The notes beneath the pieces are model-generated. The model saw only the letters and a program-made list of their open reading frames with translations. It was not told the DNA's origin and searched no databases. Shown here in pieces: positions 15,104 to 23,472 of a stretch of 64,000 nt of DNA. The DNA comes from Mameliella sp. MMSF_3455 (GTDB lineage Bacteria; Pseudomonadota; Alphaproteobacteria; Rhodobacterales; Rhodobacteraceae). The stretch spans positions 1 to 64,000 of the forward strand of contig NZ_JASHJL010000005.1 in the NCBI RefSeq assembly GCF_030733205.1, given 5' to 3'. Position 1 is the first letter of the stretch; each line of letters begins with the position of its first letter. The translations under genes were made by a program, and so were the position numbers.

Positions 15104-15411
15104 TGACCTCACCCCGCCCTATCTCAGAGCGCGCGCGCCCGTTCACCCCAGACACCCTTGCCGAACGCTGGGCTTGCTCTGCGGAGACGGTTCGGCAGAT
15201 GGTGAAGCGTGGGGAATTGCCGGGCTTCCGCGTGGGGCGTCTGTTCCGCATCCCCGTCAACGCTGTGGAGGAATACGAAGAATGCCAGACATCAGCATCG
15301 GAAGGTTCAGAGGTGGGCTGTGCGTCTACTGGACCGACGCCAGCACCGGAAAGCGACGGCGCCACCGCCTTGAGGCACGCGCCCGCAAGGAAGCGGAAGC
15401 CGAAGCCCTAG
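15103..15411 (+). CDS. Excisionase-like HTH protein
   Basis: 102 aa from the ATG at 15103. Residues 16-60 (TPDTLAERWACSAETVRQMVKRGELPGFRVGRLFRI) are a MerR/AlpA-type excisionase HTH: first helix, recognition helix and Arg-rich wing. The C-terminal 40 residues are low-complexity and end basic (PARKRKPKP). They lie in the 130-bp overlap with the integrase gene. It probably directs excision with the integrase. GTG at 15100 is the alternative start. Confidence 0.75.
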   Translation: MTSPRPISERARPFTPDTLAERWACSAETVRQMVKRGELPGFRVGRLFRIPVNAVEEYEECQTSASEGSEVGCASTGPTPAPESDGATALRHAPARKRKPKP

Positions 15412-16298
15412 CCGTCTATAGGCGCGAGACAGCAATCGCCCGCAATGGCGCGGCAACGGTCTCTGACGTGTGGGAAGAATACCGCCGAGACCTCGGGACC
15501 AAGCCGACTGCCAAGACGATGGGCTACACAGGAAAGGCCGTACTAGCCTATTTCGGCGCCCTGCCCCCGTCGCAGATCACCAAGACCATGTGCATAGACT
15601 ACGGGCGCAGCCGCATGGATGAGGACGGTGTGAGCCAGGGAACGGTCTGGACCGAACTCGGGCACCTGCGCTCCGCCCTGCGCTTTGCCGAGGATACGCG
15701 GATGATCGACCGTGCGCCGAAGATATGGCGACCTGAGAAGCCTCAGACGGACAAGCGGATCTTGAACTCTGGCGAAATGCGCGCCCTGCTGGATGCCACC
15801 CGCGCGCCTCATGTGCGCCTTGCCGTCGCGCTTCTGCTGGGGACCGCCGCCCGTGTCGGCGCGGTCCTTGATCTGACGTGGGACCGGGTAGACCTAGATC
15901 GAGGCGTGATCAATCTGCGTCTGGACGACGCCGCAACGAGAAAGGGCCGCGCGGTTCTGCCCATGAACAAGACAACCCGCGCGGCCCTCGAAGCAGCCTA
16001 TGAAGCCGCCCTCAGTGACTATGTGATCGAACATGGCGGGCGTCCGGTCAAGAGCATCCGCAACGGTTTCACATCAGCCGTGGACCGCGCCAAGCTGGGC
16101 CACGTCCGCATCCACGATCTGCGCCACACCGCCGCTGTGACGATGCTGGTGGCAGGCGTACCGCTCGAAAAGGTCAGCCAGGTATTGGGCCACAGCAACA
16201 CCGCCGTGACCTTTTCGACCTATGGCCGATTCCTTCCGAGCCACATGCAGGACGCGGTTGATGTGCTGGATTTTGCCAGCCGCCCAAGAAGCGCTTAG
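15282..16298 (+). CDS. int: Tyrosine site-specific integrase
   Basis: 338 aa from the ATG at 15282, inside the excisionase gene in another frame. It has an N-terminal SAM-like core-binding domain (about 55-150) and a catalytic domain with R191 (TAARVGAVL), H278 and R281 (HDLRH), H304 (LGHSN) and Y314 (STYGRF). All the active-site residues I looked for are present. It lies 53 bases from the 3' end of the tRNA-Val gene, the likely attachment site. Being the last gene of the early right operon, it would be expressed on induction together with the excisionase. Confidence 0.92.
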   Translation: MPDISIGRFRGGLCVYWTDASTGKRRRHRLEARARKEAEAEALAVYRRETAIARNGAATVSDVWEEYRRDLGTKPTAKTMGYTGKAVLAYFGALPPSQITKTMCIDYGRSRMDEDGVSQGTVWTELGHLRSALRFAEDTRMIDRAPKIWRPEKPQTDKRILNSGEMRALLDATRAPHVRLAVALLLGTAARVGAVLDLTWDRVDLDRGVINLRLDDAATRKGRAVLPMNKTTRAALEAAYEAALSDYVIEHGGRPVKSIRNGFTSAVDRAKLGHVRIHDLRHTAAVTMLVAGVPLEKVSQVLGHSNTAVTFSTYGRFLPSHMQDAVDVLDFASRPRSA

Positions 16299-16351
16299 GT
16301 TCGCTGAACTCGGGCGCGCTTCGTAAAATGGACGGCAGAGCCAAGGGAATA

Positions 16352-16380
16352 TGGTGGGTGATGAGAGATTTGAACTCCCG
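16352..16380. other. Probable attachment site (tRNA-Val 3' end)
   Basis: The 3' end of the tRNA gene, from the CCA through the T-arm, faces the integrase gene. Tyrosine integrases commonly use this segment as attB and restore the tRNA on integration. The second copy must lie left of base 1 and is not visible. The precise crossover is inferred. Confidence 0.55.
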
Positions 16381-16426
16381 ACATCTTCGATGTGAACGAA
16401 GCGCTCTACCACTGAGCTAATCACCC
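16352..16426 (-). tRNA. tRNA-Val (CAC anticodon)
   Basis: On the minus strand the sequence begins GGGTGATTAGCTCAGTGGTA and folds as a complete cloverleaf. The acceptor is GGGTGAT/ATCACCC, with a D-arm GCTC...GAGC and an anticodon stem CTTCG/CGAAG enclosing TTCACAT (anticodon CAC, reading GUG). The T-arm contains GTTCAAATC, and the CCA is encoded. It is the integration target of the adjacent element. Confidence 0.93.
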
Positions 16427-16639
16427 GGTGGCGGACCTATTACCGACAAGCGCAGCCCTGCGCAAGAGGCTTGGCACGCAAAAAATACCCCTCGTGCAAC
16501 CGTCCCGGGCCGGACGCCCACCGAGGCAGCATCAGCACAGTCGATGCGCGAAAACAACAGGATGCCGGTGGGTTGCTTGACTTGCGGCGAATCTCCAAGG
16601 CAGGGTTTCCCAATCTGCCACTTGGGTTTGGAGACTCAC
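16427..16639. other. Intergenic region between tRNA-Val and the small exported protein
   Basis: No gene is supported here. An open frame running from 16544 into the next gene lacks a ribosome site and is read as the 5' region of that gene. There is a TTGACT at about 16580 with no convincing -10 partner. Confidence 0.4.
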
Positions 16640-16831
16640 ATGAAAAAGACAATTGCTGCCGCAAGTCTTCTGATCGCTGCAACGACCACCACGTCGATCG
16701 CCGGAAGCTATGAAACCCCCTATGTCGCACCGCCGGTCGTCGTCGAAGAGACGCAACAGACCAGCAGCAGCGCCGGCATGCTGCTTGCGCTGATGACCAT
16801 CGTGGTCTTTGGCGTGGCCGCCACACAGTAA
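16640..16831 (+). CDS. Small exported protein with C-terminal membrane helix
   Basis: 63 aa from the ATG at 16640, with GGAG 7 bases upstream. MKKTIAAASLLIAATTTTSIAG is a signal peptide, followed by a short Pro/Val/Glu/Gln linker (YVAPPVVVEETQQTSSS). It ends in one hydrophobic helix (AGMLLALMTIVVFGVAATQ). No family is recognised. It has the same plan as the gene at 17131. Both lie just outside the prophage and are probably Roseobacter-lineage genes of unknown function. Confidence 0.65.
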   Translation: MKKTIAAASLLIAATTTTSIAGSYETPYVAPPVVVEETQQTSSSAGMLLALMTIVVFGVAATQ

Positions 16832-16934
16832 GGTACGCACGGCCCCGGCCGCCGCGCTCTCACGGAATTTTCGTGAGGGCCTGGCCGGGGGACGCGGGGA
16901 CGATACCGAACCCAATACGGGACCAACCGGGGAC

Positions 16935-16967
16935 AAGGGCCTCGCAGCATGGCTGCGAGGCCCTTTT
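16935..16967. terminator. Strong bidirectional intrinsic terminator
   Basis: A 12-bp perfect stem GGGCCTCGCAGC / GCTGCGAGGCCC with an ATG loop, flanked by AA on the left and TTTTCTTTT on the right. It ends transcription of the small gene at 16640. A second hairpin without T-run (CTCACG...CGTGAG, 16858-16876) precedes it. Confidence 0.8.
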
Positions 16968-17130
16968 CTTTTGGCTGTCCGGAGATGTTGCATCTTGGCC
17001 GCGTCGGACTGCCTCGCATGAATTTTCGTCTTGCCCCAACGTCAGTAAGGCGCAGACTAAACACAGCGCCTTCGGGTGCATTGGTTGCATATGCGGTTGA
17101 CTGTTTATTGAACCAATCACGGGGAAAAAG

Positions 17131-17379
17131 ATGAAAAAACTCGTACTCACCACCGCGCTGTGCCTGTCGGTGGCCAATGCCGCCGTGGCCGATGGCAAGC
17201 CCGCACCCAAGATGAGCCCTGAGCAACTGCGGAACGACATGATCGTTTCGTCGCAGAGCGCCGAACTGAGCACCACGTCCTCTGGCGCGGCACTTCTGAT
17301 TCCGCTGATGCTCTTGATCATCATCGCAACGGCGGTCCATTCCGGCGGGGGCGGACACAGCTATTACTACCCTGAATAA
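17131..17379 (+). CDS. Small exported protein with C-terminal membrane helix
   Basis: 82 aa with GGGG-A-rich sequence before the ATG. A signal peptide (MKKLVLTTALCLSVANAAVA-D) is followed by a hydrophilic middle (KMSPEQLRNDMIVSSQSAEL) and TTSSGAALLIPLMLLIIIATAV, a membrane helix. The end is Gly/His/Tyr-rich (HSGGGGHSYYYPE). It resembles the neighbour at 16640 in layout and in the TSS-A/G motif before the helix, so the two may be diverged duplicates. Upstream, ATTGGTT (17080-17086) and AACCAAT (17111-17117) form an inverted repeat. Confidence 0.65.
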   Translation: MKKLVLTTALCLSVANAAVADGKPAPKMSPEQLRNDMIVSSQSAELSTTSSGAALLIPLMLLIIIATAVHSGGGGHSYYYPE

Positions 17380-17411
17380 CGACGGGCTCTTCAGCCCCTA
17401 TTGGGAAAAAG

Positions 17412-17441
17412 AAAACGCGCGGTGGAGGTCCACCGCGCGTT
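17412..17441 (-). terminator. Intrinsic terminator of lon
   Basis: AACGCGCGGTGG and CCACCGCGCGTT pair perfectly around a 4-base loop. On the minus strand the stem is followed by a T-rich run (TTTTCTTTTT). It lies 30 bases after the lon stop. Confidence 0.8.
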
Positions 17442-17470
17442 CCCATTTTCAGGCATTGTGGCCGATGTGA

Positions 17471-19882
17471 TCAGTGCGCGGTTGCGCCTGCCACCGAATC
17501 CTCGGCTTTCTTGGCGGATGCCGCGGCTGCCGCTTCCTCGGCCGCTTCGTCCCATTCCACCGGCTCGGGCTTGCCGACCAGCGCAATGTCCAGCACCTCG
17601 GAGACGTGCTTGACCGGGATGATCTCCAGCCCGTCCTTCACGTTGTCCGGCAGTTCGGCCAGGTCCTTCTCGTTCTCCTCGGGGATGAGAACGGTCTTGA
17701 TCCCGCCGCGCAGGGCCGCCAGCAGCTTTTCCTTCAATCCGCCGATGGGCATGGCGTTGCCGCGCAGGGAAACCTCGCCGGTCATGGCGATGTCCTTGCG
17801 GATCGGAATCCCGGTCAGGACCGACACGATGGAGGTCACCATCGCCAGACCAGCCGAGGGCCCATCCTTGGGCGTGGCACCGTCGGGAACGTGGACGTGG
17901 ATGTCCATCTTGTCGAACCGCGGCGGCTTGATCCCGATTTCCGGCGCGATCGAGCGCACATAGGACGAAGCCGCGTCGATCGACTCCTTCATCACGTCGC
18001 CCAGCTTGCCGGTGGTCTTCATCCGGCCCTTGCCCGGCAATTTCAGCGCCTCGATGTGCAGGAGATCCCCACCGACCGAAGTATAGGCCAGCCCGGTGAC
18101 GACACCGACCTGGTTTTCCTCTTCGGCCAGACCATAGCGGAATTTCCGCACGCCCAGGAAATCGTCGAGGTTGTCAGAGGTCACTTCGACCACTTCGGTC
18201 TCTTTCTTGACGATCTTGGTCACGGCCTTCCGCGCGCATTTGGCGATCTCGCGCTCAAGATTCCGCACACCGGCCTCGCGGGTATAGTACCGCACCATGT
18301 CGGTCAGCGCGCCGTCGGTGATCGAGAATTCCTTGGCCTTCAACCCGTGGTTCTTGACCTGCTTGTCCAGCAGGTGCCGCCGCGCGATCTCGATCTTCTC
18401 GTCCTCGGTGTAGCCCGAAAGCGGGATGATCTCCATCCGGTCCAGAAGCGGCCCCGGCATGTTATAGCTGTTTGCCGTGGTCACGAACATCACGTTCGAC
18501 AGGTCGTATTCCACTTCAAGGTAGTGGTCCACGAATGTCCCATTCTGCTCGGGGTCCAGAACCTCCAGCATGGCGCTGGCCGGATCGCCACGGAAATCCT
18601 GACCCATCTTGTCGATCTCGTCGAGCAGGATGAGCGGGTTGGTGGTCTTGGCCTTCTTCAGCGCCTGGATGATCTTGCCCGGCATCGAACCGATGTAGGT
18701 CCGGCGGTGGCCGCGGATCTCGGATTCATCCCGCACACCACCCAGTGAGATGCGGATGAACTCGCGTCCCGTGGCCTTGGCAACCGATTTGCCAAGCGAG
18801 GTCTTGCCGACACCCGGAGGCCCCACGAGGCAGAGGATCGGCCCCTTGAGCTTTTTAGAGCGCGCCTGAACGGCGAGATACTCGACGATCCGCTCCTTGA
18901 CCTTTTCCAGGCTGTAGTGGTCGTGATCGAGGATCTCCTGCGCCTTGTTCAGGTCTTTCTTCACACGGCTCTTCACGCCCCACGGAATGCTCAGCATCCA
19001 GTCGAGGTAGTTGCGGACCACGGTCGCTTCGGCCGACATCGGCGACATGTTCTTGAGCTTCTTCAGCTCGGCGTCGGCTTTTTCCCGGGCTTCCTTCGAC
19101 AGCTTGGTGGCTTCGATCTTCTCTTCCAGCTCGGCGATTTCGCCTTCGCCGTCCTCGCCGTCGCCCAGCTCCTTCTGAATGGCTTTCATCTGCTCATTCA
19201 GGTAATATTCGCGCTGGGTCTTCTCCATCTGCGACTTGACGCGGGTCTTGATCTTCTTCTCGACCTGCAGGACCGACAGTTCGCCCTGCATCAGGCCGTA
19301 TACCTTCTCCAGCCGCTCGCTGATCGAAAGCGTCTCCAGCAGTTCCTGTTTCTGCTCGACCTCGACACCCAGATGGCCGGCAACCAGATCGGCCAGTTGC
19401 GCGGCGTCATTGGCCTCGCCCACGGCGGACAGGGCCTCTTCGGGGATGTTCTTCTTGATCTTGGCGTACCGTTCGAACTCTTCGGCGACCGTGTGCACCA
19501 GCGCCTCGATCGAAGCGGTATCGCCCGGCATCTCGGTCAGGTGCTCGGCCTTGGCTTCGAAGAACTTCTCATTTTCGATATATTCGTCGATGCGCACCCG
19601 GCTCTGGCCTTCGACCAGCACCTTGACGGTGCCGTCGGGCAGCTTAAGCAGCTGCAAGACGTTGGCCAGCACACCGGCCTTGTAGATACCGCTGGTGTCC
19701 GGATCGTCATCGGACGGGTCGATCTGGCTGGCAAGCAGGATCTGCTTGTCGTCGTTCATCACCTCTTCCAGCGCACGCACGGATTTCTCGCGCCCCACGA
19801 AGAGCGGCACGATCATATGCGGGAACACGACAATGTCGCGCAGCGGCAGCACCGGGTAGGAAGGATTGAGGGGTTGTTTCAT
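17471..19882 (-). CDS. lon: ATP-dependent Lon protease
   Basis: 803 aa from the ATG at 19882 (MKQPLNPSYPVLPLRDIVVFPHM). It has an N-terminal LON substrate domain (about 8-205), then the AAA+ module with Walker A GPPGVGKTS (about 353-361), and the protease domain with the catalytic Ser in PKDGPSAG (about S676) and Lys in GGLKEKLLAALRGG (about K719). It degrades misfolded and regulatory proteins in the cytosol. The C-terminal 30 residues are an Ala/Glu tail. The frame is open to 20158 upstream, but that part is non-coding and holds the promoter. A heat-shock promoter lies 80-105 bases upstream of the start. Confidence 0.97.
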   Translation of the reverse strand: MKQPLNPSYPVLPLRDIVVFPHMIVPLFVGREKSVRALEEVMNDDKQILLASQIDPSDDDPDTSGIYKAGVLANVLQLLKLPDGTVKVLVEGQSRVRIDEYIENEKFFEAKAEHLTEMPGDTASIEALVHTVAEEFERYAKIKKNIPEEALSAVGEANDAAQLADLVAGHLGVEVEQKQELLETLSISERLEKVYGLMQGELSVLQVEKKIKTRVKSQMEKTQREYYLNEQMKAIQKELGDGEDGEGEIAELEEKIEATKLSKEAREKADAELKKLKNMSPMSAEATVVRNYLDWMLSIPWGVKSRVKKDLNKAQEILDHDHYSLEKVKERIVEYLAVQARSKKLKGPILCLVGPPGVGKTSLGKSVAKATGREFIRISLGGVRDESEIRGHRRTYIGSMPGKIIQALKKAKTTNPLILLDEIDKMGQDFRGDPASAMLEVLDPEQNGTFVDHYLEVEYDLSNVMFVTTANSYNMPGPLLDRMEIIPLSGYTEDEKIEIARRHLLDKQVKNHGLKAKEFSITDGALTDMVRYYTREAGVRNLEREIAKCARKAVTKIVKKETEVVEVTSDNLDDFLGVRKFRYGLAEEENQVGVVTGLAYTSVGGDLLHIEALKLPGKGRMKTTGKLGDVMKESIDAASSYVRSIAPEIGIKPPRFDKMDIHVHVPDGATPKDGPSAGLAMVTSIVSVLTGIPIRKDIAMTGEVSLRGNAMPIGGLKEKLLAALRGGIKTVLIPEENEKDLAELPDNVKDGLEIIPVKHVSEVLDIALVGKPEPVEWDEAAEEAAAAASAKKAEDSVAGATAH

Positions 19883-19960
19883 GCTCGTGTCCTGTTCTTG
19901 GCAAGACGTCCCTGCCCCGCTTCGCGGCAGCTTGAGGTCGCCTCCGGTCATGAGGGTCAA

Positions 19961-19988
19961 AGATGGGGTCGCTGCACCGGAATTCAAG
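19961..19988 (-). promoter_or_regulatory. Heat-shock (RpoH/sigma32) promoter of lon
   Basis: On the minus strand CTTGAA (19988-19983) is followed by 14 bases and CCCCATCT (19968-19961). This is an essentially perfect sigma32 consensus. The predicted start at about 19954 gives a leader of roughly 70 bases to the lon ATG. Confidence 0.75.
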
Positions 19989-20637
19989 CACGCGCACCCC
20001 TGACCCTGGATCGGCAGCATGGCCCTACGCCCCCCGGTGTGCAAGCGCCCATCGCGACCTCGCCCCGTGCCACAGCTGCTATCTGCGGAGAATTCCCGAA
20101 AAAACGCCGGCCTTTCCCAATGCAGGAAACTCTGCTCGTGCCCGGAAGGCCACAGCAACCACCATCGGGCAGAAAGTTGCGCCGCAAGACCTCAAGGAAC
20201 ACGAACGGGATTCCGGGCAATGCCCTGCCCCCCGCTCTAGGGATCGCCAAGGCCGCTCGTGATCCTTGTATGGCGCGTTCAACGACCTGGCCAACATCCA
20301 CCTCGTGCCGGGGGCAAAGATTGATGTCCCTAGACCTGCCTCTCGTCGCCGCGGGCGACGATCACCGGACACGAGTGTCGCGAACCTGCTGTTCAGGGCG
20401 TTACGCCGAATGGCCGCCTACCCCCGCCCGATCTGACGGGTGGCGGTGATCCGCCGATATCACACCTGTATCAATTTCGCCTGCTACCCTTGAAAACAAA
20501 TGATTTTCAACGGCACTAAGGACCAATCATGACAGCAATTGTCAAGAAAGCTTCATTTTACTTCCCCGGTTGTGCACCCTAGGGCCAACCGTTAATGCGG
20601 CTTTGAACGCGCGAAAACATCCATGAGGAGACCCCAG
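19989..20637. other. Intergenic region between lon and sqdB
   Basis: About 650 bases without a gene that I can support. Open frames here are short or are extensions of lon and sqdB. An inverted repeat TTGAAAA...TTTTCAA (20490-20510) lies 130 bases before sqdB in an AT-rich stretch likely to hold the sqdB promoter. No clear -35/-10 pair is seen. Confidence 0.45.
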
Positions 20638-21855
20638 ATGCGTATCGCGATCCTTGGCGGCGACGGCTTCGTCGGCTGGCCCACCTGTCTGCATCTTTCG
20701 GCCCAGGGGCACGAAGTGCACATCCTCGACAACCTGTCCCGGCGCTGGATCGACACAGAACTGGGCGTCCAGTCACTGACACCGATGGATTCGATCCAGG
20801 AGCGTTGCCGCATCTGGAAAGAGGTCACCGGAGAGACGATCCATTTCCACCTGCTCGACCTCGCCAAGGAGTATGAGCGCCTTAAACAGTGGCTTGGCGA
20901 AACCCGCCCCGAGGCGGTGATCCATTTCGCCGAGCAGCGCGCCGCGCCCTATTCGATGAAGACCGACCGCCACAAGGTCTACACCGTCAACAACAATACC
21001 AACGCGACGCATAACCTTTTGGCCGCAATGGTCGAATCCGGAATAGACGCGCATCTGGTGCACCTCGGCACGATGGGGGTCTACGGCTATTCCTCGGTCG
21101 GCGCACCGATCCCCGAGGGTTACCTGGACGTGACGATCGACACACCCACGGGTCCGAAAGAGCAGGAAATCCTCTACCCGACGCGCCCCGGCTCGGTCTA
21201 TCACATGACAAAGAGCCTGGATCAGATCCTGTTCCAGTTCTACGCCCAGAACGACGGTCTGCGTATCACCGACCTGCACCAGGGCATCGTCTGGGGCACC
21301 CATACCGACCAGACCCGGCGCCACGAACAGCTGATCAACCGCTTCGACTATGACGGCGATTATGGCACGGTGCTCAACCGTTTCCTGATCCAGGCCGCGA
21401 TCGGCTATCCGCTGACGGTACATGGCACGGGTGGGCAAACGCGCGCCTTCATCCATATCCAGGACTCAGTGCGCTGTATCGAACTGGCGCTGAAGGACGC
21501 ACCGGACCGGGGCGACCGCGTCAAGATCTTCAACCAGATGACCGAAACGCACCGCGTCCGAGACCTGGCAGAGAAGGTGGCGGGGCTGACCGGGGCAGAG
21601 GTGAAATACGTGCCCAACCCGCGCAAGGAAGCGCCGGAGAACGACCTGATCGTCAAGAACGACCAGTTCCTGGACCTGGGTCTGAACCCGACGACACTGG
21701 CCGAGGGTCTTCTGTCCGAGGTCGTGGACGTGGCCAAGAAATACGCCCACCGCATCGACCGCTCTCGCGTTGCCGCCGTGTCCGCCTGGACCAAGGACAT
21801 CGCGGCCAAGGTCGATCATGACCCCGAAGGCAAGGCACTGCGGTCCGTATCGTGA
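20638..21855 (+). CDS. sqdB: UDP-sulfoquinovose synthase
   Basis: 405 aa from the ATG at 20638, with AGGAG 7 bases upstream. It makes UDP-sulfoquinovose from UDP-glucose and sulfite for the sulfolipid SQDG. An extended SDR Rossmann fold opens with GGDGFVGW (residues 7-14). The catalytic Tyr-x3-Lys is YHMTK (Y188, K192), and TMGVYG lies before it. The segment RRWIDTELGVQSLTPMDSI is typical of SqdB/SQD1. It is the first gene of an sqdBDC operon in the order known from Rhodobacter sphaeroides, with overlapping junctions. Confidence 0.93.
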   Translation: MRIAILGGDGFVGWPTCLHLSAQGHEVHILDNLSRRWIDTELGVQSLTPMDSIQERCRIWKEVTGETIHFHLLDLAKEYERLKQWLGETRPEAVIHFAEQRAAPYSMKTDRHKVYTVNNNTNATHNLLAAMVESGIDAHLVHLGTMGVYGYSSVGAPIPEGYLDVTIDTPTGPKEQEILYPTRPGSVYHMTKSLDQILFQFYAQNDGLRITDLHQGIVWGTHTDQTRRHEQLINRFDYDGDYGTVLNRFLIQAAIGYPLTVHGTGGQTRAFIHIQDSVRCIELALKDAPDRGDRVKIFNQMTETHRVRDLAEKVAGLTGAEVKYVPNPRKEAPENDLIVKNDQFLDLGLNPTTLAEGLLSEVVDVAKKYAHRIDRSRVAAVSAWTKDIAAKVDHDPEGKALRSVS

Positions 21856-22646
21856 AGCGCGCGTATGTGACACTGGTGACCAACGCGGATTTCGCGTTGG
21901 GCGCCAAGGCCTTGCTCCACTCTCTTAATGCCAGCGGAACAGCGGCGGACCGCGTCGTCCTGTACACTGGCGGCGTGCCTGCTGAGTCGCTTGCACCGCT
22001 CACCGCCCTTGGCGCGCGGCTGGTGGAAACTGAACTTCTGCCCACATCGGAGGCTCTCAACGCCGCCCACGCGCGCGAGGCCCTGCACGGCGCCGCCCCC
22101 TTCACCAAGGGCGAAAAGCCGGCCTTTCACACGCCGCTCGACAATTTCTGCAAGCTGCGCGTCTGGCAGTTGGACTATGATCGGGTGGTCTTTCTCGACG
22201 CCGATACGCTGGTCCTGCGCAACATCGACAAGCTTTTTGACTACCCCGAGTTCTGCGCCGCGCCCAACCTGTACCAGACCCTGGCCGATTTGCACCGCTT
22301 GAACTCCGGCGTTTTCACGGCCCGCCCGTCGCAGGCGACCTTCGACGCCATGTTGGCCCGGCTCGACACCCCCGGCGCCTTCTGGCGCCGCACGGACCAG
22401 ACCTTTCTGCAAGCGTTCTTCCCCGACTGGCATGGTTTGCCCGTTACCTTCAACACGCTGCAATATGCTTGGTTCAACATGCCGGAGCTCTGGAACTGGG
22501 ACTCGATCAAGGTTCTGCATTTCCAGTATGAAAAACCCTGGCAGGACCACGCCAAGGTTGATCGACTGCGCCCGCTGATCGAGCTCTGGCGCACCTATGC
22601 GGCGGGCGAAACGCCCGACCTCGCTGCTCTGCCAAACCCATCATGA
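21852..22646 (+). CDS. sqdD: SqdD-like GT8 glycosyltransferase (sulfolipid synthesis)
   Basis: 264 aa with a 4-base overlap with sqdB. It is a glycogenin-like GT8 fold: YVTLVTNADFALGAKALLHSL at the N-terminus, the metal-binding DxD in FLDADTLV (D116-A-D118), then LNSGVF and DQTFLQAFF. In R. sphaeroides SqdD is the proposed glycosyltransferase of sulfolipid synthesis, placing the sulfoquinovosyl unit on diacylglycerol. The assignment rests on operon position plus fold. Confidence 0.8.
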   Translation: MKRAYVTLVTNADFALGAKALLHSLNASGTAADRVVLYTGGVPAESLAPLTALGARLVETELLPTSEALNAAHAREALHGAAPFTKGEKPAFHTPLDNFCKLRVWQLDYDRVVFLDADTLVLRNIDKLFDYPEFCAAPNLYQTLADLHRLNSGVFTARPSQATFDAMLARLDTPGAFWRRTDQTFLQAFFPDWHGLPVTFNTLQYAWFNMPELWNWDSIKVLHFQYEKPWQDHAKVDRLRPLIELWRTYAAGETPDLAALPNPS

Positions 22647-23464
22647 TCGCGCTGACCGGCGCCTCGGGCCTCGTGGGCCGCTTTCTCTTGGCGGGCCTTC
22701 CCGGCCCGGTCACGGTTCTGGGGCGCCGCGCCCTGCCCGGCCATGGGTTTCGGCCGTGGGATCTGACCGGCCCGGCACCGGATTTGGCAGGTGTCGATAC
22801 CCTGATCCATGCCGCGTTTTCCCACGTTCCGGGCCGCTATCGCGGCGGCGAGGGCGACGACCCACGCGGTTTCCTGCAGGCGAACCTGGACGGCACGAGG
22901 CACCTCTTCGATGCCGCGGCCGAGGCCGGTGTCACCCGCATCCAGTTCCTGTCGTCCCGGGCGGTCTTTGACGGCGCGCCGGATGGCACGCCCCTTACCG
23001 AGGACAGACCTCCCCATGCTGCCTCGCTTTACGGTCAGGTCAAGGCGGTGGCGGAGGCACATCTCTTTGCAATGCCCCTCATCGGGCAAAGCCTGCGCGC
23101 AACGGGCGTCTACGGATCCGGCCCGGACCACAAGTGGCGAGACCTCTTTGCCGACTACCTCGCCGGCCGTCCCATCGCCCCCCGCCGCGGAACCGAGGTT
23201 CACGGCGCCGATCTGGTCGCCGCCGCACACCTGCTGCAGGGCAGCGCCGAGCGCGGGGCCTTCCACCTTTCGGACCTGCTGCTCGATCGTCACGACCTGC
23301 TGACCGAGGTTCAAAACCTCACTGGTTGCCCACACGCGCCGCCGCCGCCAAGCGACCGGCCGGTCAATCCGCTTGTCTGCCAACGCCTGCCCATGCTGGG
23401 CTGGAGCCCCGGCGGCATGGCCCGGTTGCGCGCCGATCTGCCCGCGATGCTGCCCCGGGACTGA
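22643..23464 (+). CDS. sqdC: SqdC-like NAD(P)-dependent epimerase/reductase
   Basis: 273 aa, overlapping sqdD by 4 bases. It is an extended SDR Rossmann protein opening with TGASGLVGRFLLAGL (GxxGxxG). FLSSRAVFDG and YGQVKAVAEAHL supply the Ser and Tyr-x3-Lys positions (YGQVK). R. sphaeroides SqdC is a reductase-like protein needed for normal sulfolipid production, though its exact reaction is unsettled. It ends 8 bases from a convergent gene. Confidence 0.75.
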   Translation: MIALTGASGLVGRFLLAGLPGPVTVLGRRALPGHGFRPWDLTGPAPDLAGVDTLIHAAFSHVPGRYRGGEGDDPRGFLQANLDGTRHLFDAAAEAGVTRIQFLSSRAVFDGAPDGTPLTEDRPPHAASLYGQVKAVAEAHLFAMPLIGQSLRATGVYGSGPDHKWRDLFADYLAGRPIAPRRGTEVHGADLVAAAHLLQGSAERGAFHLSDLLLDRHDLLTEVQNLTGCPHAPPPPSDRPVNPLVCQRLPMLGWSPGGMARLRADLPAMLPRD

Positions 23465-23472
23465 CAGGTTCC

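Larger units (their letters stand above)
1..16380. mobile_element. Right-hand part of a tRNA-Val-integrated prophage or phage-like element
   Basis: The stretch runs from beyond the left window edge to the 3' end of a tRNA-Val gene. It has a tyrosine integrase and excisionase-like gene next to the tRNA, a Cro/CI-type divergent switch, RecT, two DNA methyltransferases, HNH, DUF1064, DUF2303, DUF5131 and many short overlapping genes. This is the early and regulatory part of a temperate phage genome. No terminase, portal, capsid, tail or lysis genes occur here. Those may lie left of base 1, or the element may be defective; this cannot be decided from the window. Confidence 0.9.

Noticed and set aside
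19883-20158. N-terminal extension of lon
   Set aside because: The extra 90 residues lack similarity to Lon, cover the sigma32 promoter, and no ribosome site precedes them.
17474-20449. Long open frames antisense to lon
   Set aside because: They mirror lon codon usage on the other strand, have odd amino-acid content (Gln/His/Leu/Arg-rich), and no ribosome site or family.
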